This document shows, piece by piece, positions 35,181 through 43,869 of a stretch of DNA of 64,000 bases. Under the pieces are notes generated by a model. The model was not told the DNA's origin. It saw only the letters and a list, made by a program, of their open reading frames with translations, and made no database searches. Origin of the DNA: Lachnospiraceae bacterium (GTDB lineage Bacteria > Bacillota > Clostridia > Lachnospirales > Lachnospiraceae). Position numbers and translations under genes: made by a program. Position 1 is the first letter of the stretch. Each line of letters opens with the position of its first letter. The stretch lies in the NCBI GenBank assembly GCA_910575565.1, contig CAJTFL010000001.1:372001-436000 (forward strand). The letters are read 5' to 3'.

Positions 35181-35382
35181 ACCGTTCAAATTTCTCACGT
35201 CTGGCGGTTAGGTTATTTTATACTTTTTCTTTTATTTTTCTGTTGCTTTAGTTGCTAAAGGGGGGAAGCCGATAGTTTCGGGATTTTCCCCGGCAACGGA
35301 ATAGCAACGAATTGTGCAACAAGCTATCCCTGACCGGATTTTTTCAGAAGGGAAGCTCCATCATCAACTCAACAAGCTCCAA

Positions 35383-35904
35383 TTATTTGTCATTATTATT
35401 TGACCTTAACATTGTAAAGATTCCACATAATAAAATGATAATTCCTAATACACAAATTATTACAGGGGGAAGATTACCAATTCTTCCAGCTACAAATACC
35501 GACGTTGGTCCATCATTTCCGCCAATCATCAGAGACCATGAGTGTGTTATAAACAGATTAATTGCATATATCACAGTGCATATTCCTATGAAACACCCCA
35601 GACCACCAATTATTATTTTCTTAAGTGCTTTCTGTCTTTGAATTTTTGCAATTTCAATACTCGCAATAATTCCATCATCCGTTTTTCCTTCAGTACCTTT
35701 TGAACAGCTCATCAATTCCATCAGTGACACGCCTAACGCATCTGCGAGAGGTTCAAGCGTATTTATATCTGGATATCCGAGCCCTCTTTCCCATCGGCTT
35801 ACTGCCTTATCTGTTACATTCAGTCTTTTCGCCAACTCTGCCTGCGTAATCTGATTTTCTTTTCTTGTTTTTGCAATAAATTCTCCAAGTTCTTTTGCTT
35901 CCAT
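35383..35904 (-). CDS. XRE-family transcriptional regulator with two membrane segments
   Basis: 173 residues from ATG 35904 (AGGAGGAAC upstream). HTH_3 domain at about 8-62 with ITQAELAKRLNVTDKAVSRWERG, then a basic linker, a hydrophobic segment at about 98-118, an exposed GGNDGPTSVFVAGR motif, and a second hydrophobic segment (about 145-165). The GG-x-DGPT motif also occurs in Na+-pumping decarboxylase beta subunits and is seen on other membrane-anchored XRE proteins; its role here is unknown. A membrane-tethered regulator is implied. Confidence 0.82.
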   Translation of the reverse strand: MEAKELGEFIAKTRKENQITQAELAKRLNVTDKAVSRWERGLGYPDINTLEPLADALGVSLMELMSCSKGTEGKTDDGIIASIEIAKIQRQKALKKIIIGGLGCFIGICTVIYAINLFITHSWSLMIGGNDGPTSVFVAGRIGNLPPVIICVLGIIILLCGIFTMLRSNNNDK

Positions 35905-35986
35905 TGCTATGTTCCTCCTGCTTTTTATGATATTCTCAACATAGCATCCTAATATCAAATTATAAACCGATGAATACTTTACTTAA

Positions 35987-36106
35987 TCAAATAAGCTCTC
36001 TACGATTAGTTGAGTTCTGAAAAAACAAATATACCATCCCCCCTAATTCCGATTTGCCACTGGTTCTATTATACGCTATCTCATAAAAAAAGTATAGCTG
36101 GATTTC
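35987..36106 (-). pseudogene. Fragment duplicating part of the gene at 38654
   Basis: The minus-strand frame contains SEIQLYFFYEIAYN, closely matching VEIQLYFFDKIVYN in the protein at 38654-39106. At the DNA level 36050-36104 aligns with 38925-38983. Only this central part remains and it abuts the HsdR remnant, so it is a truncated paralogue. Confidence 0.6.
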
Positions 36107-36135
36107 AGAAAACTTGCTGGGCGGAAACAGCGGCG

Positions 36136-36378
36136 CAATAAAGTTCTTATGCATAAGTACAACGATGATGCTAAAATTGCGCGGGTACATAAACGCATCA
36201 GGGAAGAAAATGCCAGAAGAAAGACTGTGGGGAGACTCCTATTGTTTCTGACTTCGATGAATCTGTTATGGAAGTGCTTCTGTCCATAAAAGCTGATGCA
36301 GACCAGAAGGTTTATGACCGTAATGACATCCTGAAGAAGGATGCATATTTTGAACAGACAGTAATGACGCTCAGCTCT
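36136..36378 (+). pseudogene. Type I restriction enzyme HsdR C-terminal remnant
   Basis: Two frames joined by a frameshift near 36235 read DDAKIARVHKRIREENARRK and then SDFDESVMEVLLSIK followed by DQKVYDRNDILKKDAYFEQ. This matches the region near the C-terminal end of HsdR-type subunits. Similarity stops at about 36378, next to the convergent GNAT gene. No hsdM, hsdS or the motor domain is present. Confidence 0.65.
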
Positions 36379-36391
36379 GTTAAATGGGCAG

Positions 36392-36901
36392 TTATAGTTT
36401 TAAGCTATATTGCAAAAGATTATAACTGTGTCCATCTTTGCTGTCTGTTTTAGGTACTGAAGAAATCACTGTAAAACCTAATGACTTTGCTAAATGATTG
36501 GAAGCTCTGTTTTCTTCTCTTGTCGAATAAATAAACTCTTTTGCACGAAATCCTTCTTTGCAGTATAGTATCAAGCCTTGAAGAATCTGCTTGCCAAACC
36601 CTTTTCCCACATAATCCGGCCCCAGGCATATCCCTGCTTCCTGATAGATGTAAGGTTCGATTTTTTCTACACCAGCAAACCCAATCGCCTTACCGGTTGC
36701 TTTTTCATAAACCAGATAGGTATCATGCTCTTTCTGAAATGCAATGGTTTTCATGATTCTTATTTTGGCGTTTTCTTCGCTTGTGGTAATATTCCATTCC
36801 ATATATTTTGCACTTTCTGGCTGTGACCAGACATTACGATACATTTCCTTCCAATCTGAAAATTTTGCCTTATCAAGAATCAGGCTCTTCGTTTCAATCA
36901 T
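36392..36901 (-). CDS. GNAT N-acetyltransferase
   Basis: 169 residues: LILDKAKFSDWKEMY near the N-terminus, a central IGFAGVEKIEPYIYQEAGICLG strand pair and an acetyl-CoA loop DYVGKGFGKQILQGLI, then NRASNHLAKSLGF, as in RimJ/RimL-like GNAT enzymes. Substrate unknown. It appears intact, unlike its neighbours on both sides, and its start lies just before the SymE-like remnant. It is AT-rich like the rest of this block. Confidence 0.82.
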   Translation of the reverse strand: MIETKSLILDKAKFSDWKEMYRNVWSQPESAKYMEWNITTSEENAKIRIMKTIAFQKEHDTYLVYEKATGKAIGFAGVEKIEPYIYQEAGICLGPDYVGKGFGKQILQGLILYCKEGFRAKEFIYSTREENRASNHLAKSLGFTVISSVPKTDSKDGHSYNLLQYSLKL

Positions 36902-36902
36902 T

Positions 36903-37076
36903 TCAAAATGTACCCCCAGCTACTGGCTTATTGCTTTTTCTATTATACTGTAAAAGCAGCCTTTGCCTATACTTATTTTTCATGCCCTGTTGTGGCTCAT
37001 CCTTCGTAATCGTAAGCTGCCCTTGCTGGCATTTCACGGTGATTTTGTCCCCTGTGGAGAATCCCGGCCTGTTCCA
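36903..37076 (-). pseudogene. SymE-like toxin fragment
   Basis: A minus-strand frame ending at 36903 reads RPGFSTGDKITVKCQQGQLTITK, which fits the conserved core of SymE-family toxins (the GF-x-x-GDK-V-V pattern). The N-terminal part is missing and runs into the TnpV remnant. The match is short, so the call is tentative. Confidence 0.4.
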
Positions 37077-37089
37077 GACAGTTCCCTTG

Positions 37090-37280
37090 TTCCAGCTGGT
37101 TTTGGGCTTTCAGTTCCTCGGTCACTTCCTCGGCGGCTTTCATTTGCTCAATGATTAAGTCCAGCCGTACCTCCGCCTGCTCGTTCAGGTCGGCAAGGTA
37201 TGTCCATAATTTCCCGGTCAGGATAAGGGATCTGTACCGTGCCGGGTATCCATTTTTGAGATATTCCCGGTGCAGCTGCC
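37090..37280 (-). pseudogene. TnpV transposon-protein fragment
   Basis: The frame reads REYLKNGYPARYRSLILTGK, then LADLNEQAEVRLDLIIEQM and EELKAQNQLE. This matches the middle of TnpV proteins carried by Tn4451/Tn1549-like elements. Both ends are lost: upstream it is joined to the truncated GNAT gene, downstream to the SymE-like fragment. Confidence 0.6.
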
Positions 37281-37289
37281 CATAGCATC

Positions 37290-37586
37290 CCCTTTGCCGC
37301 AATAATCCGTTAAGATACCAACAACGATATATGCAGAATGAGCGATACGATTTAATCTGCCTTTTTGTACTGATATGTATCCTATAAGTTTATTATCTGT
37401 TTCGGCAACGAGAAGGAAGTTTTCCCCTTGCACGGAATCTCGTATTAAAGATTCAATTTCAGGAAGATTCTTTGTCCTTTCACCCGGTTCGTATAGCATA
37501 TACTTTGTTTCATAATCCACTTGATTCATCAAGCTCCAAAATTGTTCCGCCTCATCCACGGATAGTTTTCTATACTCCATTTTCAT
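37290..37586 (-). pseudogene. GNAT acetyltransferase truncated at its acetyl-CoA loop
   Basis: 99 codons with a normal GNAT N-terminus (EYRKLSVDEAEQFWSLMNQV, GENFLLVAETDNKLIGYISV, AYIVVGILTDYCGKG). The frame leaves the family exactly at the pyrophosphate-binding loop and continues into TnpV-derived sequence for 24 codons to a stop at 37218. Without the second half it cannot bind acetyl-CoA. A good junction marker for an insertion followed by deletion. Confidence 0.7.
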
Positions 37587-37620
37587 ATCCTCGCAAATAT
37601 TTATGCCCGCCGATATGGCC

Positions 37621-38043
37621 TCAGTACTTCTTAGTGATTTTTAAAATATACTGGTATGAAAATTCAATGCATTTACAAGTCAGATTTTCACACATATGAG
37701 GCGGGTCGCTTTGTGAAAACCCTGTAGGGCGTAATTCAAAACATCTTAATGAGCTAAATGTACTGTCAAAAACAGACGCAAAATCATAACAAGCAGACAC
37801 GATTTCATTCTCTGTTTTTCCCAGTTCATGAAAATAAATCCCTATAAACATAAGCGTTCCTTCGACTAAACCACATTGCGCCCTATACCCGCCTGCACCA
37901 TGCAGTCCAACCGCAGACCAAATTACCTGTGGTTCGATTGTGGTTTCAAATAGTTCACTCAAACAAATGATTGCTGTCCTTGCGCAGTTTATATCGTCAT
38001 TCCAGTATAATTCATGCACCCTGTTCTTTATATATTCCTGCAT
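37621..38043 (-). CDS. C_GCAxxG_C_C family probable redox protein
   Basis: 140 residues with the cysteine pattern of the family: NCARTAIICL near residue 19, GLHGAGGYRAQCGLVEGTLMFIG around 47-69, and C-terminal CENLTCKCIEFSY. The usual GCA-x-x-G is altered to HGAGGYRAQCG. Such proteins often sit near redox enzymes, and their function is not established. Intact; the DUF3795-like gene lies just upstream on the same strand. Confidence 0.8.
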   Translation of the reverse strand: MQEYIKNRVHELYWNDDINCARTAIICLSELFETTIEPQVIWSAVGLHGAGGYRAQCGLVEGTLMFIGIYFHELGKTENEIVSACYDFASVFDSTFSSLRCFELRPTGFSQSDPPHMCENLTCKCIEFSYQYILKITKKY

Positions 38044-38094
38044 AGCATGAAATCTCCTAGATGGTTAATTTTCCAATCAGACAAATACGAATTG

Positions 38095-38466
38095 TCATAC
38101 ACCACTTTTTATGAATTCAATCAATTTTTCTAAATCGTCAAAATTATCATAATCCCCAATCAATCCTTCTCGATGGTAAATAACCCCATTTTTTTCATTC
38201 TGTTCAAGGCAATCAAGCAATGTTTCAAGTCCATACCTTTTAACAAATACTGTGAATCCGTATGGCTTCATTTTTGATAAAAGCCCTTTGTGGCAGTCAT
38301 TTTCACATGAAAAACAGCCTGGTATTTCTTTTTCAAGAGAACATTTTCGATTTTTACACCATTCTTTATCAATACATCCATCCGAGTTACAACCATTACA
38401 AGTGATGTTTTCATGACATAAACAACAGGCTAATCCACATCTTGCAATCCCAAGTTCTCTTTTCAT
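38095..38466 (-). CDS. Cys-rich DUF3795-like protein
   Basis: 123 residues with many cysteines in its first half: ARCGLACCLCHENITCNGC, CIDKEWCKNRKCS, and CFSCENDCHKGLL. This pattern fits DUF3795-type putative zinc-binding proteins of anaerobes. The C-terminal half is a small helical domain. Its ATG overlaps the stop of a nucleotidyltransferase remnant upstream (ATGA). Confidence 0.75.
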   Translation of the reverse strand: MKRELGIARCGLACCLCHENITCNGCNSDGCIDKEWCKNRKCSLEKEIPGCFSCENDCHKGLLSKMKPYGFTVFVKRYGLETLLDCLEQNEKNGVIYHREGLIGDYDNFDDLEKLIEFIKSGV

Positions 38467-38625
38467 TTGATTTTTCTCCTTAACTTTAATAAGCCTGGTA
38501 ATAATACATCTACATTTGTTTCATGAAATTGGTTTTTTATATAGTTCATGTCTGTAATTGACATGGAATCCATATCTGCTATGATATCTATATCACTTGA
38601 ATCTGTATTATCTCCTCTAGAGCAT
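38463..38625 (-). pseudogene. MNT-type nucleotidyltransferase remnant
   Basis: The minus-strand frame reads CSRGDNTDSSDIDIIADMDS, which is the G-S-x-A-x-G...S-D-I-D metal-binding motif of minimal nucleotidyltransferases with its first residues lost, and continues to a stop overlapping the next ATG. The start and the beginning of the motif are missing. An inverted repeat TAGAGC/GCTCTA (38617-38643) lies at the break. Partner HEPN gene not seen. Confidence 0.55.
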
Positions 38626-38653
38626 TTTTCAAACACGCTCTAGCCACTATTTA

Positions 38654-39106
38654 TTACGAATAATTATACGGAATGCATCTGCCGCTGCCGGGGATTTCAA
38701 TTTGATTTCCCCAATAAACGCGATTGTCTCCCAGTAATTTGACTGATCGTCCGTTTGCCAATGGGTATTCCGGATTAACGTAAAATCCATTTAGCAGATT
38801 AAGGTCGTTCACCTGTAAATTTTGGATTTCAAGTGCGTTAAATTCCGCAATCATTTCTCCTGTTGCATTCGCTGCAGCATTCGGTTCCGCAAATTGATGC
38901 CATAAACTCGCCTCCCCAGATTTCCATTTGCTGCTGGCTTCATTATACACTATTTTATCGAAAAAGTATAGCTGGATTTCAACCGTACATTCCGGCAGAA
39001 TCGCCTCAATAAGTGGTTTTTCATTTCTGACATATTCGCTTATCTCCGTAATGGTAGGGCAGTAGTTCTTATCTTGTAAATCAACCATTTTGATACGTTC
39101 CTCCAA
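38654..39106 (-). CDS. Unrecognised protein, paralogous to a nearby fragment
   Basis: 150 residues. I do not recognise the family. The N-terminus (LQDKNYCPTITEISEYV) recalls DUF3788-type proteins but the rest does not. A central EIQLYFFDKIVYN segment is repeated in the fragment at 35987-36106. No signal peptide or membrane segment; the C-terminus ends IPGSGRCIPYNYS. It precedes nothing obvious in an operon, with a lipoprotein gene 39 bases upstream on the same strand. Confidence 0.6.
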   Translation of the reverse strand: MEERIKMVDLQDKNYCPTITEISEYVRNEKPLIEAILPECTVEIQLYFFDKIVYNEASSKWKSGEASLWHQFAEPNAAANATGEMIAEFNALEIQNLQVNDLNLLNGFYVNPEYPLANGRSVKLLGDNRVYWGNQIEIPGSGRCIPYNYS

Positions 39107-39144
39107 TTCCCCTTGCTCGGTCCCAATAAATGGGAAATGATGAT

Positions 39145-39780
39145 CTACTCATAGTGTTCCAATGAATAATCCCGTTTCTTAAAACTATACGTATCATCGA
39201 TCAATTTCATGCCCGCATCTCTATAGATCTCGGCCTCTTTTTGATTTAGTCCGCTGCGAAGTCCATTTCCCCAAAAGTTTCTGTCATCGGAACCAGGCTC
39301 CAGCTCGTAATTATCCATCCAATCCGTTGCTAAAATTGTACAGGTTGTTTCAATCAGAGATTCAACGCTTTTGGTGTAACGCAATAAATTGTCTTTATCT
39401 TCTTGATATACGCATTTATCTTGCATCCAAGCCATTACCTGTTCAAACTCTGTCTTCCATACGCCTCGGTAAGTGTCTTGCAGCTCCCTGCGTTCAGCTT
39501 CGCACGAAGCGTTTTCAATGCGGGGTAAAAAATAGGCATCTATTGGATTGGAATATTCTTCTCTTTCCGATGCTATCGATTCTTCATCGTAATCGCATCC
39601 TTCAGAACAGCCTTCCAGGTTAGGTTCAGATAAAGCAGCCGCTGTTTCTGCATTATCCTTCGATTGATCATTACTGCCTGCATCAATAGATTGAGCATTA
39701 GCATCTGCATTAATACTGCATCCTGTTGCTGACATTAATATACAAACGTATAAAATGCCAATAAAATATTTGTTTTTCAT
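39145..39780 (-). CDS. Lipoprotein with LprI-like (DUF1311-type) helical domain
   Basis: 211 residues. Signal peptide with lipobox SATGC (Cys at about 21), an Asp/Asn/Ser-rich linker to about 75, then a helical domain starting around IDAYFLPRIENASCEAERREL with two Cys, resembling lysozyme-inhibitor LprI-type domains in its spacing (D/E-rich helices, CEAERRELQDTYRGVWKTE). Function unknown; cell-surface location expected. It belongs to the AT-rich accessory block. Confidence 0.6.
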   Translation of the reverse strand: MKNKYFIGILYVCILMSATGCSINADANAQSIDAGSNDQSKDNAETAAALSEPNLEGCSEGCDYDEESIASEREEYSNPIDAYFLPRIENASCEAERRELQDTYRGVWKTEFEQVMAWMQDKCVYQEDKDNLLRYTKSVESLIETTCTILATDWMDNYELEPGSDDRNFWGNGLRSGLNQKEAEIYRDAGMKLIDDTYSFKKRDYSLEHYE

Positions 39781-39978
39781 AAATTCACACCTTGCCCCCT
39801 CTCTTTTAATGGTGGTATTATTTTCCCTTATGTAATCTGTTATTATGGTCGGAAGCTTAGTTTATTGTTGGATTTGATGAAATCGCACTATGTGTTCCCT
39901 CATTATCATTAGACGAATTAAAGGAACTTGAAGCGGAGGTTATGCAATTAGCGCAATCAATCATATCAATACATCCTT

Positions 39979-40310
39979 GACAAGCAGCAACAGGAAATGC
40001 TTGTGGTGCTTTGCCTTGCCATAGGCACAAGCATAGGCGAGCTGCTTGGAATTGAAAAGCGTTTCCAGCAGTTCGGCGAATGGCTGAAGAAGAAGACAGG
40101 AAACAGCGGGGATGGGAAATTTGTCACGGCCTTTGTCACCGCATCATTGACGGTGTGCATTGGAGCGATGGCCATCGAGGGGGCAATTCAGGATGGACTT
40201 TTAGGGGATTACTCTACCCTTGCGGTGAAATCGGTGTTAGATTTTATCATTATCGCGGTGATGACCTCTTCAATGGGAAAAGGCTGCGCCTTTGCCCTTG
40301 GAGTTTTGAC
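39979..40310 (+). pseudogene. DUF554 membrane protein, truncated at both ends
   Basis: The frame reads QQEMLVVLCLAIGTSIGELLG, then GKFVTAFVTASLTVCIGAMAI and VKSVLDFIIIAVMTSSMGKG, matching the central third of DUF554 (YdfK-like) transporters. The first two membrane segments and the C-terminal part are missing, with a stop at 40330. Just upstream (39868-39979) a 40-codon frame, FIVGFDEIALCVPSLSLDEL, is another remnant I cannot assign. Confidence 0.65.
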
Positions 40311-40344
40311 AACTCCCCATGTTACAGATTAGCTGCAGGAGTAG

Positions 40345-40838
40345 TCACAGGATTATCCCATACACATTCCTAATCGTCCCTCCGGAAAGAAGATGGCGTT
40401 TCATCTTTTTTTGGAGGGAAGTCTCTTCCGGCAAGTTAACGTAATCAGCACAACCGGCGCAGTCCCGGTTAAATACCCATTTGATGGGTTCAGTGCTGCC
40501 TTCGCCTGCATCCAGCAGGGCAAAGCGTTTTTGGAAGCTGATAATGTTGCTGTCCTCCCCAAGCATTTCCTTTAGCTGGCTGTCCAAAAGCCAGGAGCGG
40601 CAGCAGAAGGGGGCATCCCTGGTTTCCGGATAATGCCGCGCAAAAAATTCTTTGGCTGCTTCCAGCGACTGATCCACTGCGGCAGGAGAAAATGCGCCGT
40701 TCCCATACGCTGGTAGATCAGGAAATCGCCCAGCTGCCTGCTTACGGTGTTAAAGTCAAAGCTGCGCTCAACGGCAAGCACTTTGCGGCTTATTTCTGGC
40801 TGTAAATGGATTTTATGGCAGAGTGTTTGGATGTCCAT
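40345..40838 (-). pseudogene. Acyltransferase-domain protein with internal deletion
   Basis: The gene starts at 40838 (AAGGATCC upstream) with MDIQTLCHKIHLQPEISRKV and later QLGDFLIYQRMGTA. After residue 48 the family sequence resumes in another frame (from about 40690) as DQSLEAAKEFFARHYPETRD, CRSWLLDSQLKEMLGEDSNI and a C-terminal KMKRHLLSGGTIRNVYGII, as in GNAT-like acyltransferase (DUF5596-type) proteins of about 260-300 residues. About 80-90 middle codons are gone. Confidence 0.65.
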
Positions 40839-41021
40839 TGAAAGGATCCTCCTTTAATGTGATGATGGTATGTGTGCGCTGATTGTGTAAGATAACGACG
40901 TGAGTGCCCTGCTTATCCTTTATGCACGTTTTTCCGTTTTCATGGAAAGTATACCATAATTCCTTTCCTTCGGTCAATAAATTGTGAATTCAAAATTTAT
41001 TTGCTAATATGTAATATATAC

Positions 41022-41050
41022 TTGACATTTTGCAATGTTTGATATATATT
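41022..41050 (+). promoter_or_regulatory. Promoter of the HTH-DUF6773-like operon
   Basis: TTGACA at 41022-41027, 17 bases, TATATT at 41045-41050, about 120 bases before the first start codon. The rest of the gap 40839-41170 shows only a long leader containing a short GC-rich inverted repeat near 41085-41100. Confidence 0.75.
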
Positions 41051-41170
41051 ATAGCTGTGGGAAGGAAAGATCAGGTTAGCGGATCCGGCTGGGAAGCCGC
41101 GACGCATATCTGACGGAAAGCAATTTTTAACCATGCTTTAAATATGCTCTGGGAGGGAAGGGAGGATGGT

Positions 41171-41401
41171 ATGGACACGAAGCCGAAGAAAAATGTGAGG
41201 ATGAAGGCGGCCAGGGCGCTTAAGGGCTTGTCCCAGGAGGATTTGGCCAAGGCGGCAGGCGTTACCAGGCAGACGATAGGGATGATCGAGGCAGGGGATT
41301 ACAACCCATCCTTAAAGCTGTGCATCGCCATCTGCAGGATACTGGGGCAGACCTTGGATGGCCTGTTTTGGGATGCGGATGGGGAAGGAAATGAAAAATG
41401 A
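41171..41401 (+). CDS. Small XRE-family regulator
   Basis: 76 residues from ATG 41171 after GGGAGGATGGT. A basic N-terminus (MDTKPKKNVRMKAARALKG) leads into a compact helix-turn-helix, LSQEDLAKAAGVTRQTIGMIE, with GDYNPSLKLCIAICRILG behind it: the YozG/HigA-like short XRE type. Its stop lies 17 bases before the membrane-protein gene. In Firmicutes such pairs usually autoregulate. Confidence 0.9.
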   Translation: MDTKPKKNVRMKAARALKGLSQEDLAKAAGVTRQTIGMIEAGDYNPSLKLCIAICRILGQTLDGLFWDADGEGNEK

Positions 41402-41418
41402 ATCGAGGAGGAATTGAT

Positions 41419-41856
41419 ATGGATGAACGAATCAAGCAGGGATACCATAAAATTTACAGTGAGATGTATTTGATTATTCTGTCATTGGCTGCCGTTTCGC
41501 TGGTGGTTAACACCACGTTTTTCCGCAAGACCATCAGCCAGTGCTGGTTTGAGTATGTGATCCTGGTGGGAAGCCCCATTTACCGGCTGATCCGCATCCG
41601 GATGCTGGAAATTGTGGATGCGCCTGCGGCAGGGTGGAAGAGGGTGTTTGGGATCCGCCTGGCGGCAGCGCTGGCCTGCGCCTTCGGGCTGCTGGTTATC
41701 GTATCCTTCGTTCAGACGGGAGGCGTGGAGATTCTGCCGTTAATCGGGTTTATGATCCCCTTTGCGGCGCTGTTTTGCCTTGTCGCCTTTGCCACCAAGA
41801 AGCTGCAGGAGTCCTGGAAGAGGGCATTAGACAAAAAGTATGAGGATAATGAATAG
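41419..41856 (+). CDS. Membrane protein, DUF6773-like, partner of the small XRE regulator
   Basis: 145 residues from ATG 41419 (GAGGAGG 8 bases upstream). Four hydrophobic segments (about 13-33, 37-52, 74-94, 103-125) and a basic C-terminus (ATKKLQESWKRALDKKYEDN). Its position directly behind a YozG-like regulator is the usual one for this membrane family. Function unknown. Confidence 0.75.
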   Translation: MDERIKQGYHKIYSEMYLIILSLAAVSLVVNTTFFRKTISQCWFEYVILVGSPIYRLIRIRMLEIVDAPAAGWKRVFGIRLAAALACAFGLLVIVSFVQTGGVEILPLIGFMIPFAALFCLVAFATKKLQESWKRALDKKYEDNE

Positions 41857-41871
41857 GATAATCCCAGCGGG

Positions 41872-41915
41872 AAAGGGGCTGCCGCAAAACCTGGCGTTTT
41901 GTGACAACCCCTTTT
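41872..41915. terminator. Bidirectional terminator between the membrane gene and rqcH
   Basis: AAAGGGG pairs with CCCCTTTT outside, and GCAAAAC with GTTTTGT inside. It separates the convergent HTH operon (plus) and rqcH (minus). Confidence 0.8.
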
Positions 41916-41968
41916 GATCTGCCAAAATACCGAAAAGCAGCCATTTCCCACAGAAAAAATGCGGCTCT

Positions 41969-43786
41969 CTACACCTCCTCCAATTTACACCCCGGGGCAG
42001 CGACCAGGGAATAGTTGGTGTGGTAAATCACAAAGCCGGGGGCGGCTCCTGCCACCTTTTTTACCGATTTTTTCTGCACATAGTCAATCTCTACTTTTTC
42101 GCTGTCCCGCCCTTTGGAATAGTAGGCAGCCAGCGCGCCCGCTTCCTCAAATACCCGGTCAGGCAGTTCTTTTCCCTCGGATTTTACGATCACATGGGAA
42201 CCAGGGATTCCTTTTGCGTGGAACCACCAGTCATTTCCCGTAGCCAGCTTAAACGTCAGCTCTTCGTTTTGGTAATTATTTTTCCCCACGTAGATATGGA
42301 ACCCGTCGGAGGAGAGGTAGTGGAAGGGCTTGCTGGTGATCTTCGGCTTTTTGGCCCCGGCGTGGCGCTTTTTGATATAGCCGTACTCCATCAGTTCCTC
42401 CTTAATCTGCACCAGATCCCCTTCCTGGAGGGCAATGTCCAGGGCGGCGCTGATGGATTCTAAGTGATCGATCTCCTTTTTCGTTTCTAATGTCAATTCG
42501 CTTAAGGCTTCATAAGTTCGTTTTAATTTATTGTACTTTTCAAAAAACCTCTGGGAGTTTTCCAGGGCAGTCATCTGGGGATCTAAGGGGATTTTCACTT
42601 CTTTGTTGCTATAGTAATCCAGGCAGGAAAATTCCTTTTCCCCGCCTTTAAGTTCATATCCGTAAGTATTCAGCAGCTCGCCGTAAATCCGGTATTTTTC
42701 CCGTTTGCCGGTGTCCTTTAACTGCTTTTCCTGCAGATCGTATTTTTTATAATTCCGTTCCAAGGCAGTCTGCACGATCCGGCGCAAATCGGAGGATTTC
42801 TGCCGGATGCGGGTAATGGTGTTTTTGGAGGCGTAATACGTTTCCAGCAGCCGGCTGATGGAGGAAAAATGCCTTGGCCGGTAGTTTGCGCCCATAAAGC
42901 AGGTAAGGGGCAGGGCGGCAAATTCCACCGGCGCGCATTCCTCCCAGTCAATCCCTTCTTCCTCCCCGCCGCCTTTAGTCCCATTAAGCCTATCATCTTG
43001 AACGTCCTGGAAATCCCCTTCGTAGACGATATTCGGGGAAAAATTCCCTTCCCTTACGTCCGCCATCATCCCCTGGAAGGTGCGGTAAAGGTGGAGCAGC
43101 TCCATATCCGACAGGGCATTGGCGGATATGTCCCCGTCAATGGAGGCCAGGTGGCAGATCTCCTCACCGATTATGGGGCTTATGCCGGTCAGCGTCTGGT
43201 AGAGAGCCTTGGAAAGGGGCATGGGAGACTGGCGGATTGCCGCGCCGAATTCTTCCTCCGTGACCGTAAGGGGATTTGCCTTATTTGCCGTGCGGGGGAT
43301 GAAGTATTCCCGCCCGGGAAGCACTTCACGGACGGAGCTTACCTGTGCGGAGATATGCTTGATGCTGTCCAGGATAGTCCCGTCCTCCTTACAGAAGATA
43401 ATGTTGCTGTGCTTGCCCATAAGCTCGATAATCAGCCGTTTGCGGCACACATCGCCCAGCTCGTCCAAATGCTCCAGCTTCAGCTCGATAACCCGCTCGA
43501 AGCCAGGCTGGCTCACCTCCAGGATTTTTGCGCTGCCAATGTGCTTGCGCAGGAGCATACAGAAATTAGGGGCAGTTAGCGGGCTTTTTTTGTTTGTCTC
43601 CGTTAAATAGAGGAGGGGGAGGCTGGCGCTGGCGGAAAGCAGGAGCCGGTAAGCTGCCTTGGAATTTTTAATGGTGAATAAAAGCTCGTCCTTTTCCGGC
43701 TGCGCGATTTTCGCGATTTTGCCGCCCTCGATAGTCTGTTTCAGTTCGTATGTTAAATTTGCTATAGTAATTCCGTCAAATGCCAT
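41969..43786 (-). CDS. rqcH: Rqc2/NFACT homologue RqcH
   Basis: 605 residues. NFACT-N domain with MAFDGITIANLTYELK at the start, helix-hairpin-helix and coiled-coil middle (about 290-430, rich in Lys/Glu), and a C-terminal NFACT-R domain with DGFHIYVGKNNYQNEELTFK and DWWFHAKGIPGSHVIVK. RqcH binds split 50S subunits and adds alanine tails to stalled chains; older names are fibronectin-binding protein FbpA. AAGGAG precedes the ATG. Full length. Confidence 0.92.
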   Translation of the reverse strand: MAFDGITIANLTYELKQTIEGGKIAKIAQPEKDELLFTIKNSKAAYRLLLSASASLPLLYLTETNKKSPLTAPNFCMLLRKHIGSAKILEVSQPGFERVIELKLEHLDELGDVCRKRLIIELMGKHSNIIFCKEDGTILDSIKHISAQVSSVREVLPGREYFIPRTANKANPLTVTEEEFGAAIRQSPMPLSKALYQTLTGISPIIGEEICHLASIDGDISANALSDMELLHLYRTFQGMMADVREGNFSPNIVYEGDFQDVQDDRLNGTKGGGEEEGIDWEECAPVEFAALPLTCFMGANYRPRHFSSISRLLETYYASKNTITRIRQKSSDLRRIVQTALERNYKKYDLQEKQLKDTGKREKYRIYGELLNTYGYELKGGEKEFSCLDYYSNKEVKIPLDPQMTALENSQRFFEKYNKLKRTYEALSELTLETKKEIDHLESISAALDIALQEGDLVQIKEELMEYGYIKKRHAGAKKPKITSKPFHYLSSDGFHIYVGKNNYQNEELTFKLATGNDWWFHAKGIPGSHVIVKSEGKELPDRVFEEAGALAAYYSKGRDSEKVEIDYVQKKSVKKVAGAAPGFVIYHTNYSLVAAPGCKLEEV

Positions 43787-43869
43787 ATGGTTTTCTCCTT
43801 AATCATATTTGTCATTTCCCATCATACCACAAACCGTACCATATTGCCACGCCATGGGCTACTTTTTTA

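Noticed and set aside
34953-38043. An intact integrative conjugative element
   Set aside because: Only stubs of integrase and TnpV are seen; no relaxase, coupling protein, type IV secretion genes or paired attachment sites.
38617-38643. Terminal inverted repeat of an insertion sequence (TAGAGC/GCTCTA)
   Set aside because: The arms are only six bases and no transposase or second copy of the end is visible; left as a junction feature.
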